Positions 42,842 through 50,563 of a DNA stretch of 64,000 bases are shown here, in pieces (within the stretch, counting starts at the first letter, position 1; the number at the start of each line of letters is the position of its first letter). Location of the stretch: NCBI GenBank assembly GCA_017612555.1, contig JAGAFR010000040.1, positions 1 to 64,000 of the forward strand, written 5' to 3'. This DNA comes from Lachnospiraceae bacterium. GTDB lineage: Bacteria; Bacillota; Clostridia; Lachnospirales; Lachnospiraceae. The translations under genes were made by a program, and so were the position numbers. The notes beneath the pieces are model-generated. The model saw only the letters and a list, made by a program, of their open reading frames with translations, had not been told where the DNA came from and searched no databases.

Positions 42842-44359
42842 ATGGTTCAGAGAACTGTTGTAGAACTTCTGAAAAATGCTGCAAAGGAATGCCCCGACAA
42901 GTGTGCGTATTTTGATGAATCGGTAAAGCTGACATACGCCCGTCTTGACGAGATGGCAAGAAGCATCGCGACAAGACTCATAAAGGAACTTCAGGTATCG
43001 AACAGGCCCGTTGCGGTATATATGGACAGGTCACCGATGGCGATAGCGGGATTTTTCGGAACGATGTATTCGGGCAATTTCTATTCACCCATAGATACGG
43101 GAATGCCGGACTACCGGCTGAAGCTTGTGATGGAAAACCTCAAGCCTGTGGGGATCATAACGGATGTGTCCCATTATGACGTTGCAAGGACGTTTTGCAA
43201 TCATGTGTTCCTTATTGAGGAATTTTCCACCGATGAAACGGATGATGCGCTCATTGAAGACAGAATGTCCCGAGCTCTTGATACCGATCCGGTGTACGTT
43301 CTGTATACTTCGGGATCGACCGGTGTTCCGAAGGGAGTCGTGGTATCCCATGCTTCTTTAATAGATTACACGGATGAGTTCTGCAGTGCCATCCCCATAG
43401 GACCTGATGATATCGTTGCCAGTCAGGCACCGTTTTATTTCGATGCATCGCTTATCGACATATACTGTACCATTCATGAAAAAGCAACCATGGGCATTGT
43501 GCCGCTTTCTTACTTTTCGGTTCCGATCAAACTCCTTCAGTATCTTGAAGAACATAAGATAACGTTTATCAGGTGGGTGCCGTCGGCACTCAAGATGATA
43601 TCCACGTTCAAAGGATTCAAAACGCTTAAACCTTCATCACTTAAGACGGTAGTATTCGGCGCGGAAGCCATGCCGGTCAAATGCTATAACTACTGGTTTG
43701 AAAATCTTCCGGATGTGACTTTCATTCAGATATACGGTCCCACTGAGATAACCGGTGTATGCACGTATTATCACTGCAAGAGGCAGTACGATGAGTCCGA
43801 GACGATCCCTATAGGAAGGGAGTTTCACAATTCGGCGGTATTCCTTCTTGATGAGGATAATAAGCTGATCAAAAGAAAGGATGCAGCGGGTGAGATATGT
43901 GTAAGAGGTACGTGCCTGGCTCTGGGATATTATAACGCACCGGAAAAGACAGCCGAGGTATTCGTCCAGAATCCCCTGAACCCGTATTTTCCGGAGAGGA
44001 TCTATCGCACGGGCGACCTGGCAAAATACAATGAGGACGGCGATCTGGTGTTCATAAGCCGCAAGGATTATCAGATAAAGCATATGGGACATCGGATAGA
44101 ACTGGGAGAGATAGAAGCTACCGCGTCATTTTTGCCCGGTGTAAGGAATGCGCTTTGCGTTCATGATAAAGAAAAAGACAAGATAATCATGTTCTATGAG
44201 TCTGACGAATATGATGATGTAAGGCTCCTGGAGGAACTCAAAAAAAGACTCGTCAGATACATGGTTCCCAATGAGGTCCGAAAGCTTGATGCCATGCCGG
44301 TACTTCGTAACGGTAAAGCTGACAGGATGAAACTCAAAGAAATGATCAAGGAGATGTGA
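42842..44359 (+). CDS. DltA-like amino acid-adenylating enzyme
   Basis: A 505-residue adenylation enzyme: LYTSGSTGVPKGVV (A3), FYFDASLIDIY with D201 at the alpha-amino contact, IYGPTEITGV (A5), YRTGDLAKY (A7), SRKDYQIKHMGHRIELGEIE (A8) and NGKADRMKL (A10 Lys). It is the size and order of DltA, which loads D-alanine on a carrier protein. However, the Cys that shapes the D-Ala pocket in DltA (FCGE) is Gly here (FGAE, G273), so another amino acid is possible. AAAGG precedes the start. The carrier protein gene begins one base after its stop, opening a dlt-like operon. Confidence 0.85.
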   Translation: MVQRTVVELLKNAAKECPDKCAYFDESVKLTYARLDEMARSIATRLIKELQVSNRPVAVYMDRSPMAIAGFFGTMYSGNFYSPIDTGMPDYRLKLVMENLKPVGIITDVSHYDVARTFCNHVFLIEEFSTDETDDALIEDRMSRALDTDPVYVLYTSGSTGVPKGVVVSHASLIDYTDEFCSAIPIGPDDIVASQAPFYFDASLIDIYCTIHEKATMGIVPLSYFSVPIKLLQYLEEHKITFIRWVPSALKMISTFKGFKTLKPSSLKTVVFGAEAMPVKCYNYWFENLPDVTFIQIYGPTEITGVCTYYHCKRQYDESETIPIGREFHNSAVFLLDEDNKLIKRKDAAGEICVRGTCLALGYYNAPEKTAEVFVQNPLNPYFPERIYRTGDLAKYNEDGDLVFISRKDYQIKHMGHRIELGEIEATASFLPGVRNALCVHDKEKDKIIMFYESDEYDDVRLLEELKKRLVRYMVPNEVRKLDAMPVLRNGKADRMKLKEMIKEM

Positions 44360-44360
44360 T

Positions 44361-44588
44361 ATGGAAGAGCTGAAAGAGATACTGAACGGTATCCATCCGG
44401 AAGTGGATTATGAAACCGAAACGGGACTGATCGACAGGAGGATATTTGATTCCTTTGATGTGATCACTCTTGTGGGAGAACTCATGGATACCTTTGATAT
44501 TGAGATCACTGCGGAGCAGATGATTCCCGAGAACTTTAACTCCATGCAGGATATATGGAATCTTGTTGAAAGGCTCATGGACGAATAA
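44361..44588 (+). CDS. Acyl/D-alanyl carrier protein (DltC-like)
   Basis: A 75-residue acidic carrier protein with the phosphopantetheine site in RRIFDSFDVITLVGEL, where the Ser of DSF is the attachment residue (DSL/DSF type). The four-helix pattern and charge are typical. It shares a base with the MBOAT start and follows the adenylating enzyme directly, so it should carry the activated amino acid to the membrane. Confidence 0.88.
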   Translation: MEELKEILNGIHPEVDYETETGLIDRRIFDSFDVITLVGELMDTFDIEITAEQMIPENFNSMQDIWNLVERLMDE

Positions 44589-46183
44589 TGTCACTTATTT
44601 CCGTTCAATTCCTATTCTTCACTCTGGCGGTACTGATACTGTACTATATCATACTGTCAAGGCTTCGATGGATCGTGCTGCTTATCGCGAGCCTTGTTTT
44701 TTACTGCCTGGCAGGCCCGGGATATATCGTTTATATCCTGATCAATTCGGCATGTGCTTTTTTTGCCGCGCGCATGATGGACAGCCTTTCTGAAAAGAGA
44801 GATGAATACATAGCGCAAAAAGGAAAAGAACTTGGCAGGGAAGAAAAGAAGGCATACAAAGCCGGAGTAAAGAAAAAACAGAAGAGATACCTTCTTCTTA
44901 CGGTACTAGTCAATGTCGGAATACTTGTCGTATTCAAGTACCTTGATATAGGAATTGCGTATTTTAATTATTACAGGCTGACGCTCACGGGCAATGTGAA
45001 CCTTGTTCCGCAGCCGTCCCTCATTCTTCCGCTGGGAATGTCATTCTATACGTTCCAGAGCCTTGGGTATGTGATCGATGTTTATTACGGCAGGGTCAAA
45101 CCGGAAAAGAACTACATGCGGTTCCTGCTGTTCATAAGCTTTTTCCCGCAACTTGTCCAGGGACCCATATCAAGATTTGCGGATCTTCATGAAGAACTGT
45201 TTGCCCCCAAAAGTTTTGATATAGAAGGCATTACGTCCGGATTGTATCGCATCTGCTGGGGACTTTTCAAGAAACTCATCATAGCTGACAGGCTGTCGGC
45301 ATATGTTGGGTCATGCGTAGCCTTCAGGGAAGTTTACAAGGGACCGTATCTGCTGCTGTGCATCTTCTTTTATGCGTTCCAGATCTACGGTGATTTTTCC
45401 GGAGGTATAGATGTTGCGGTAGGTGTTGCAAGGCTGTTTGGGATAAAGCTTGCGGAGAACTTCGACAGGCCGTTCTTCTCAAAAAGGTTATCCGAATACT
45501 GGACCAGATGGCACATCACTCTCGGTACGTGGTTCAGGGACTACGTGTTCTATCCGCTTTCCGTAAACAAGAGCATACTGCGGCTAGGGAAATGGTGCAG
45601 GAATCATATCGGAGAGGGTATAGGAAAGCGCGTACCCATTTACCTTCCCATGATAGCAGTATGGGCTCTTACGGGTATGTGGCACGGATATGAGAGTAAG
45701 TATCTCGTGTGGGGACTTCTTAACTGTCTGTTCATAATACTCGGCACGGAAACAGAGCCATTGTCTTTGAAGATAATGGAGAGGTTTTCACTGCGTGAGG
45801 AAATGATCGCGGTAAAGGTTTACAGGATAGTCAAGACATTCTGGCTGACGGCTTTTCTTCGCGTGTTCGATCTTGTAAAGCTTCCGTCGGACGGATTTAT
45901 GCTCATGAGGGATGTCTTTACCGGATGGGGTGATTTTGATATCAATGAAGTATATACCGTGCTGGGGTTTCCGCAGGAAGAGCTGACGGTCGCGGTGATC
46001 GCCATTACTCTCCTTACTGTAGTGTCGCTCCTTCAGAGGAAGGGCAGGATAGCACAGAGGCTGATGGCAAGGAACGTATGGTATGCGTATACGGGACTCG
46101 TTGTACTTTCTGTGATAGTGATGATATTCGGAAGTTACGGTCTGGGCTATGATGCACAGAGCTTTATTTACATGAAATTCTGA
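44588..46183 (+). CDS. MBOAT-family O-acyltransferase (DltB/AlgI-like)
   Basis: A 531-residue membrane enzyme with about eleven transmembrane helices. Conserved MBOAT elements include LPLGMSFYTFQSLGYVIDVY, FFPQLVQGPISRF, SEYWTRWHITLGTWFRDYVF and the catalytic His about 366 in GMWHGY. DltB passes D-alanine across the membrane onto teichoic acid; AlgI-like members acetylate polysaccharides. At 531 residues it is longer than DltB (about 400) and closer to AlgI. Its place after the adenylating enzyme and carrier suggests an aminoacyl donor. Confidence 0.9.
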   Translation: MSLISVQFLFFTLAVLILYYIILSRLRWIVLLIASLVFYCLAGPGYIVYILINSACAFFAARMMDSLSEKRDEYIAQKGKELGREEKKAYKAGVKKKQKRYLLLTVLVNVGILVVFKYLDIGIAYFNYYRLTLTGNVNLVPQPSLILPLGMSFYTFQSLGYVIDVYYGRVKPEKNYMRFLLFISFFPQLVQGPISRFADLHEELFAPKSFDIEGITSGLYRICWGLFKKLIIADRLSAYVGSCVAFREVYKGPYLLLCIFFYAFQIYGDFSGGIDVAVGVARLFGIKLAENFDRPFFSKRLSEYWTRWHITLGTWFRDYVFYPLSVNKSILRLGKWCRNHIGEGIGKRVPIYLPMIAVWALTGMWHGYESKYLVWGLLNCLFIILGTETEPLSLKIMERFSLREEMIAVKVYRIVKTFWLTAFLRVFDLVKLPSDGFMLMRDVFTGWGDFDINEVYTVLGFPQEELTVAVIAITLLTVVSLLQRKGRIAQRLMARNVWYAYTGLVVLSVIVMIFGSYGLGYDAQSFIYMKF

Positions 46184-46184
46184 T

Positions 46185-47204
46185 ATGAGTGGTATTGGTG
46201 TCAAAAAAATAATAAGAGCGGTAGTGATGACAGCGATCGCCGTCTTTGTGTTTGTCAGTCTCAATCTGTTGTTCATGCCCAAGTATATCGAAGAAAACAG
46301 AGAGGGCAGGATCACACCGGAGTTCTATCGCGAGAAGACTAATGATGATGTCATATTTGTCGGCTCATCCACCGTAAATTCGGCTGTCAATCCGGTCGTG
46401 CTGTGGGATGATTACGGCATCACTTCATATGACCGTTCCGGTGCGTCACAGACGTCGTGGATATCATATTACATGATCAAGGATGCCATTGAGGTTTCGG
46501 ATCCGAAGATGGTGGTAGTCGATATGTCGTTCTTCAGATATGGTGACGATTACTGCGAGGAGCCCGAAAACCGTAAGGCTCTTGACGGGATGAGATTTGG
46601 TCATACCAAATTCCAGTGTCTTCGTACGTGCATGAATGAGGACGAGAAGTATATGGACTATGTCTTTCCCATAGGCAGATTTCATTCGAGGTGGCAGGAT
46701 CTTAAAGCGGAAGACTGGAAGTATCTGTATCATAAACCGACGATAACATACAGCGGATATATTCCCGAGTATGAGACGCAGGCAGCAGAAGGCGAGCCGC
46801 TCAAAAGATCGGAGCTTGATGTAAGAATGTCTCAAAGAAATATTCTGTTTCTGGAGAACATCATCGGTATATGCCAGAATAACGGGATACAGCTGCTTTT
46901 GATCAAGATCCCTTCGTTTGAACCCAAATGGGGCGAGGGTTTTGAGAGGGACATTTTATCCGTTGCGGATGTGCATGCCGTCAGGTATATTGACTTTGAC
47001 AGATTCACTGATGAGATAGGGATAGATTATTCGGTCGATACGAATGATGAAGGCAGGCATCTTAACGATCGGGGAGCGCAAAAGTTCACGCGTTACCTTG
47101 GGAAGTACCTTGTTGAGAATTATGTTCTGACGGATCACAGGAACGACCGGGAATATGAAAAAATATGGAAAGAAAAGAGTGTAAGATACCATAATGGAAG
47201 ATAA
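46185..47204 (+). CDS. SGNH/DltD-like membrane-anchored protein
   Basis: A 339-residue protein with one N-terminal transmembrane helix (about 11-30). The SGNH pattern is IFVGSSTVNSAVNP with the nucleophile Ser, and the C-terminal D-x-x-H-L-N-D-R-G-A-Q motif with the His. DltD and AlgX/J-like proteins share this shape and act outside the cell with an MBOAT protein. It starts one base after the MBOAT stop, and its own end overlaps the aminomutase by 11 bases. Confidence 0.78.
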   Translation: MSGIGVKKIIRAVVMTAIAVFVFVSLNLLFMPKYIEENREGRITPEFYREKTNDDVIFVGSSTVNSAVNPVVLWDDYGITSYDRSGASQTSWISYYMIKDAIEVSDPKMVVVDMSFFRYGDDYCEEPENRKALDGMRFGHTKFQCLRTCMNEDEKYMDYVFPIGRFHSRWQDLKAEDWKYLYHKPTITYSGYIPEYETQAAEGEPLKRSELDVRMSQRNILFLENIIGICQNNGIQLLLIKIPSFEPKWGEGFERDILSVADVHAVRYIDFDRFTDEIGIDYSVDTNDEGRHLNDRGAQKFTRYLGKYLVENYVLTDHRNDREYEKIWKEKSVRYHNGR

Positions 47205-48417
47205 GAGAGAGATATCCCTTAAGAGAGCCGAAGAACTCCGTGAGGAGATCAAGGATTTTCTTGATTTTAAAAATGAATATCTGATGGATATGAGCATGCG
47301 CAGGGATGTTATGAGCCTTCAGCACAAGAAGGATCTGCTCGAGTATTTCGGCGCGACGGAAGATGACTGGAATGATTGGCACTGGCAGCTCAAGAACCGT
47401 ATTTCTTCAACGGATGTGCTGGGACATTTTATCCATCTGTCGGATGAGAGAAAAAAACTGCTCGATGACATATCTTTAAAATACCGCTGGGCAACGACAC
47501 CGTATTATCTGTCACTGATGGATTATGATGATCCGAGCTATCCCATCAACAGGATGGCGATCCCTTCCCGGGAAGAACTTGATGAGAGCGGTGAGCTCGA
47601 TCCCATGCATGAGGAGTATACAAACCCCGCATCATGCATTACGAGAAGGTATCCGAATCGTCTTATCATCAATGTCACGAGTTCGTGCGCGATGTTCTGC
47701 AGACACTGTCAGAGACGCAGAAGGATCGGTGAAACGGATCAGATAGAGCCGATGAACCGTATCATGGAAGCAGTTGAATATATCAGGAACACTCCGGAGA
47801 TCAGGGATGTGCTGATAACGGGAGGGGATCCTTTGATGCTTCCCGATGAAGTACTTGAATCGATCATATCAAAAGTACGCGCGATAGATCATGTTGAGAT
47901 AGTAAGGATAGGAACAAGGCTTCCGGTAACGATGCCGCAGCGTATCACTCCGGAACTTGTAAAGATGCTGTCGGGATATCATCCGCTGTTCATCAACACT
48001 CAGTTCAATCATCCCGGAGAGATAACAAAAGAAGCCGCAAGAGCATGTACAATGCTTGCGGACGCGGGGATACCTCTCGGTAATCAGATGGTATTCTTAA
48101 AGGGGATCAATAACGACAAGTACATAGTACAGCTTCTTAATGAGCAGCTCCTCAAGGTAAGAGTCAGGCCGTACTATATATTCCATCCCAAGCAGGTAAA
48201 GGGAACGGGACATTTTTCGATCAAAGTGGAAGAGGGGATTGCGATAATGAAATACCTGCGAGGTCACTCCTCGGGGCTTGCTATACCACAGTATATCCTG
48301 AATGCCCCCGGAGGACTGGGTAAGATACCGCTCCTGCCGCAGTACATTCAGGAGATGGATGACGATCATGTTAAGCTCCATACCTGGGAAGATAAGGAAG
48401 TAGAGATCGAGTATTAA
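47194..48417 (+). CDS. eam: KamA-family radical SAM aminomutase, probably glutamate 2,3-aminomutase
   Basis: A 407-residue radical SAM enzyme with the cluster motif C165-x3-C169-x2-C172 (SSCAMFCRHCQRR), the KamA N-terminal WNDWHWQLKNR and PLP region APGGLGK. KamA moves the alpha-amino group of lysine to C3. In KamA two Asp residues bind the lysine side chain; here they are K333 (FHPKQVKG) and N370 (ILNAPGG), the substitutions described for glutamate 2,3-aminomutase. It therefore should make beta-glutamate, a compatible solute. Its start lies inside the SGNH gene, coupling it to the dlt-like operon. Its end overlaps purA by four bases, tail to tail. Confidence 0.82.
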   Translation: MEDKREISLKRAEELREEIKDFLDFKNEYLMDMSMRRDVMSLQHKKDLLEYFGATEDDWNDWHWQLKNRISSTDVLGHFIHLSDERKKLLDDISLKYRWATTPYYLSLMDYDDPSYPINRMAIPSREELDESGELDPMHEEYTNPASCITRRYPNRLIINVTSSCAMFCRHCQRRRRIGETDQIEPMNRIMEAVEYIRNTPEIRDVLITGGDPLMLPDEVLESIISKVRAIDHVEIVRIGTRLPVTMPQRITPELVKMLSGYHPLFINTQFNHPGEITKEAARACTMLADAGIPLGNQMVFLKGINNDKYIVQLLNEQLLKVRVRPYYIFHPKQVKGTGHFSIKVEEGIAIMKYLRGHSSGLAIPQYILNAPGGLGKIPLLPQYIQEMDDDHVKLHTWEDKEVEIEY

Positions 48418-49697
48418 TTACGGTAGATGATGTCCTCACGCGCCGGACCGTTGCTGATCATGGTGATGGGGTAACCGATCTTTTTCTCGATGAATTCTAT
48501 ATACTTGCGGCAGTTTTCGGGAAGCTTGTCATATTCGCGAATTCCCGATATATCGCACTTCCAACCCGGAAGAGTTTCATATACCGGCTTTGCGATCTTG
48601 AGAAGTCTTGTAACGGGGAATTCCGTCGTGACTTTGCCGTCTATATCGTAACCTACACATACGGGGATCTCGTCAAGATAACCGAGTACGTCAAGAACGG
48701 TAAATGCAACGTCGGTGGTACCCTGGAGTCGGCATCCGTATTTGCTCGCAACACAGTCAAACCATCCCATTCTTCGGGGACGTCCGGTAGTTGCACCGTA
48801 TTCTCCGCCGTCACCGCCGCGGCGCCTCAGTTCATCGGCAGCGGCCTCATCTGTTATCTCACTTACAAATTCACCTGCACCAACGGAAGATGAATAAGCC
48901 TTGCAGACGGAGATGATCTGTTTGATCTCATAAGGAGGGATACCGCAGCCTACGGCACCGTATGCAGCGATGGTGTTTGATGAGGTTACCATCGGGTATA
49001 TACCGTGATCGCAATCCTTGAGCGTGCCGAGCTGGCCTTCGAGAACTATCGTTTTGCCTGCCTTTATCGCGTCCTCCAGATATGATGAAACATCACAGAC
49101 GTACGGTCCGATCATTTCCCTGTATTTCATGAGAGTGTTAAATATCTCGTCCACATCGATGGGCGGTTTATGATACAGGTGCTCAAGAAGCACGTTCTTC
49201 TGAACCGAAACGTTTGTGATCTTTTCGCGAAGATTTTCCTCGCTGTCCCACAGATCCGCAACCTGAAATCCTATCTTGGCAAATTTATCGGAATAAAAAG
49301 GCGCGATGCCTGACTTGGTCGATCCGAAGGATTTTCCGGCGAGTCGTTCTTCTTCATATTCATCAAACTTGATGTGATAGGGCATGATCAACTGAGCCCT
49401 GTCCGATATGAGTATCACAGGCTTGGGAACGCCTTTGGAGATGATATTGTCAATCTCTGACATGAGGATCGGAATGTTGAGTGCAACGCCGTTTCCGATC
49501 ACGTTTACGGTGTTCTCGTTAAACACTCCGGAAGGGAGTGTATGAAGAGCGAACTTGCCGTATTTATTCTTAATGGTGTGTCCAGCGTTTGCACCGCCCT
49601 GAAATCTGACTACCACATCGGCATTTGCTGAGAGCATATCAGTTATCTTTCCCTTGCCCTCATCGCCCCAGTTGGCTCCGACAACCGCTTTTACCAT
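48414..49697 (-). CDS. purA: Adenylosuccinate synthetase
   Basis: A 427-residue enzyme of normal PurA length that condenses IMP and aspartate using GTP, the first step to AMP. Signatures include VVGANWGDEGKGKITDML with the catalytic Asp and P-loop, GGANAGHT, LPSGVFN, IGNGVALN, VLEGQLGTL and TGRPRRMGWFD. The start is set by GGAGGTG at 49709-49703 before ATG 49697. It is the only ordinary purine-biosynthesis gene in the window and sits behind a long structured leader. Confidence 0.97.
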   Translation of the reverse strand: MVKAVVGANWGDEGKGKITDMLSANADVVVRFQGGANAGHTIKNKYGKFALHTLPSGVFNENTVNVIGNGVALNIPILMSEIDNIISKGVPKPVILISDRAQLIMPYHIKFDEYEEERLAGKSFGSTKSGIAPFYSDKFAKIGFQVADLWDSEENLREKITNVSVQKNVLLEHLYHKPPIDVDEIFNTLMKYREMIGPYVCDVSSYLEDAIKAGKTIVLEGQLGTLKDCDHGIYPMVTSSNTIAAYGAVGCGIPPYEIKQIISVCKAYSSSVGAGEFVSEITDEAAADELRRRGGDGGEYGATTGRPRRMGWFDCVASKYGCRLQGTTDVAFTVLDVLGYLDEIPVCVGYDIDGKVTTEFPVTRLLKIAKPVYETLPGWKCDISGIREYDKLPENCRKYIEFIEKKIGYPITMISNGPAREDIIYRN

Positions 49698-49862
49698 ATT
49701 GACACCTCCGTTAATTGAACATCGGCCCATTAGAATTCGACTTCGTCGAGGGGGCCGACGCTACATGTCAAGTTTTCATAGAAAACTTGACACAACCATC
49801 CTATCCCTTTTGTATCGGAACTAAAAAAGGTACCATAAGCACAGTTATGGCACCTTTGCCCA
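49698..49862 (-). promoter_or_regulatory. Structured 5' leader of purA, possible cis-regulatory RNA
   Basis: Read on the minus strand, the predicted 165-base leader holds three stems: a terminator-like hairpin at its very 5' end (49857-49826), a perfect 12-bp stem with arms GAAAACTTGACA on the plus strand at 49781-49792 and TGTCAAGTTTTC at 49766-49777, and a long stem TCGGCCC/GGGCCGA (49758-49752 with 49728-49722) enclosing TCGAC/GTCGA (49749-49745 with 49741-49737). I do not recognise it as a known riboswitch class. The ribosome binding site follows outside the last stem. Confidence 0.6.
49823..49857 (-). terminator. Terminator-like hairpin at the start of the purA leader
   Basis: On the minus strand a 13-bp stem (plus-strand arms 49826-49838 and 49845-49857, one mismatch) ends in six T residues. 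It would stop transcription from the purA promoter unless relieved, or stop transcription arriving from the right. Confidence 0.65.
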
Positions 49863-49867
49863 AAAGA

Positions 49868-49896
49868 AATATACGACCTGCACTGTTAAAAGTCAA
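49868..49896 (-). promoter_or_regulatory. Promoter of purA
   Basis: On the minus strand TTGACT (49896-49891) and TATATT (49873-49868) are exactly 17 bases apart, five of six at each box. Start of transcription would be near 49862. Confidence 0.7.
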
Positions 49897-49913
49897 CAGA
49901 AAAATGGTAAAAT

Positions 49914-50486
49914 ATGATCATGTTATGTACAGCGCATGAGTACAAGATCATACGCAGCAGAAGGCGGACCGTATCGTTGGAGATCACGGCCGATGCCACA
50001 CTTCTTGTCAGGGCTCCGGCCAAAATGCCGGTGCGTGATATAGAGGCTTTTGTTGAGAAGAACCGGGAATGGATCGATGCCAATATGGCTAAGGCACAGA
50101 GTCGTACCAGGAGGGTCGATGCATACGGAATGATGAGCCCTAATGAGATATCGGCTCTCTGCATACTGGCGGAAGAAGCGATCCCTCCTAAAGTTGAGCG
50201 CTTTGCCAAGATCCTCGGAGTCACTTACGGCCGTATATCCGTAAGGCACATGAAGTCATTGTGGGGGAGTTGTACTGCCGACGGAGACTTAAGCTTTAAC
50301 TGTCTTCTGATGAAAGCGCCGGAATCCGTTATGGACTACGTGATAGTACATGAACTGTGCCACCGGCTCGAAATGAATCATTCTCCCGCATTTTGGGAGC
50401 ATGTGTCGGCTGTCATACCCGATCATAAAAAACAAAGAAAGTGGCTGAGGGAAGAGGGGACGGTCTATATAATGTCGTCGGAATAA
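49914..50486 (+). CDS. YgjP-like (DUF45/M48-type) metal-dependent hydrolase
   Basis: A 190-residue protein of the YgjP family: N-terminal YKIIRSRRRTVSLEI, SLWGSCTADGDLSFNCLL and the zinc motif VIVHELCHRLEMNHSPAFW (HExxH with downstream His). Family members are predicted metallopeptidases of unknown substrate. Two ATGs (49914, 49920) are in frame; neither has a clear ribosome binding site. It is divergent from purA. Confidence 0.87.
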   Translation: MIMLCTAHEYKIIRSRRRTVSLEITADATLLVRAPAKMPVRDIEAFVEKNREWIDANMAKAQSRTRRVDAYGMMSPNEISALCILAEEAIPPKVERFAKILGVTYGRISVRHMKSLWGSCTADGDLSFNCLLMKAPESVMDYVIVHELCHRLEMNHSPAFWEHVSAVIPDHKKQRKWLREEGTVYIMSSE

Positions 50487-50495
50487 AGAATATGG

Positions 50496-50549
50496 TATAA
50501 TTGGTACTGCAAAGTTTTCTATGTTAATGGCGTGGATCTCAAAAGATCC
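50496..50549 (+). promoter_or_regulatory. Candidate -10 and leader hairpin of the large repeat protein
   Basis: A perfect TATAAT at 50496-50501 lacks a good -35. Downstream, GGATCT (50534-50539) and AGATCC (50544-50549) form a perfect six-bp hairpin immediately before GGGGAGG, the ribosome binding site, where it could stabilise the mRNA or tune translation. Confidence 0.45.
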
Positions 50550-50563
50550 GGGGAGGAAACAGT

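Noticed and set aside
49698..49862. T-box, purine, ZTP or ykkC-type riboswitch for the purA leader
   Set aside because: None of the conserved core sequences I know for these classes is present, so only an unclassified structured leader is claimed.
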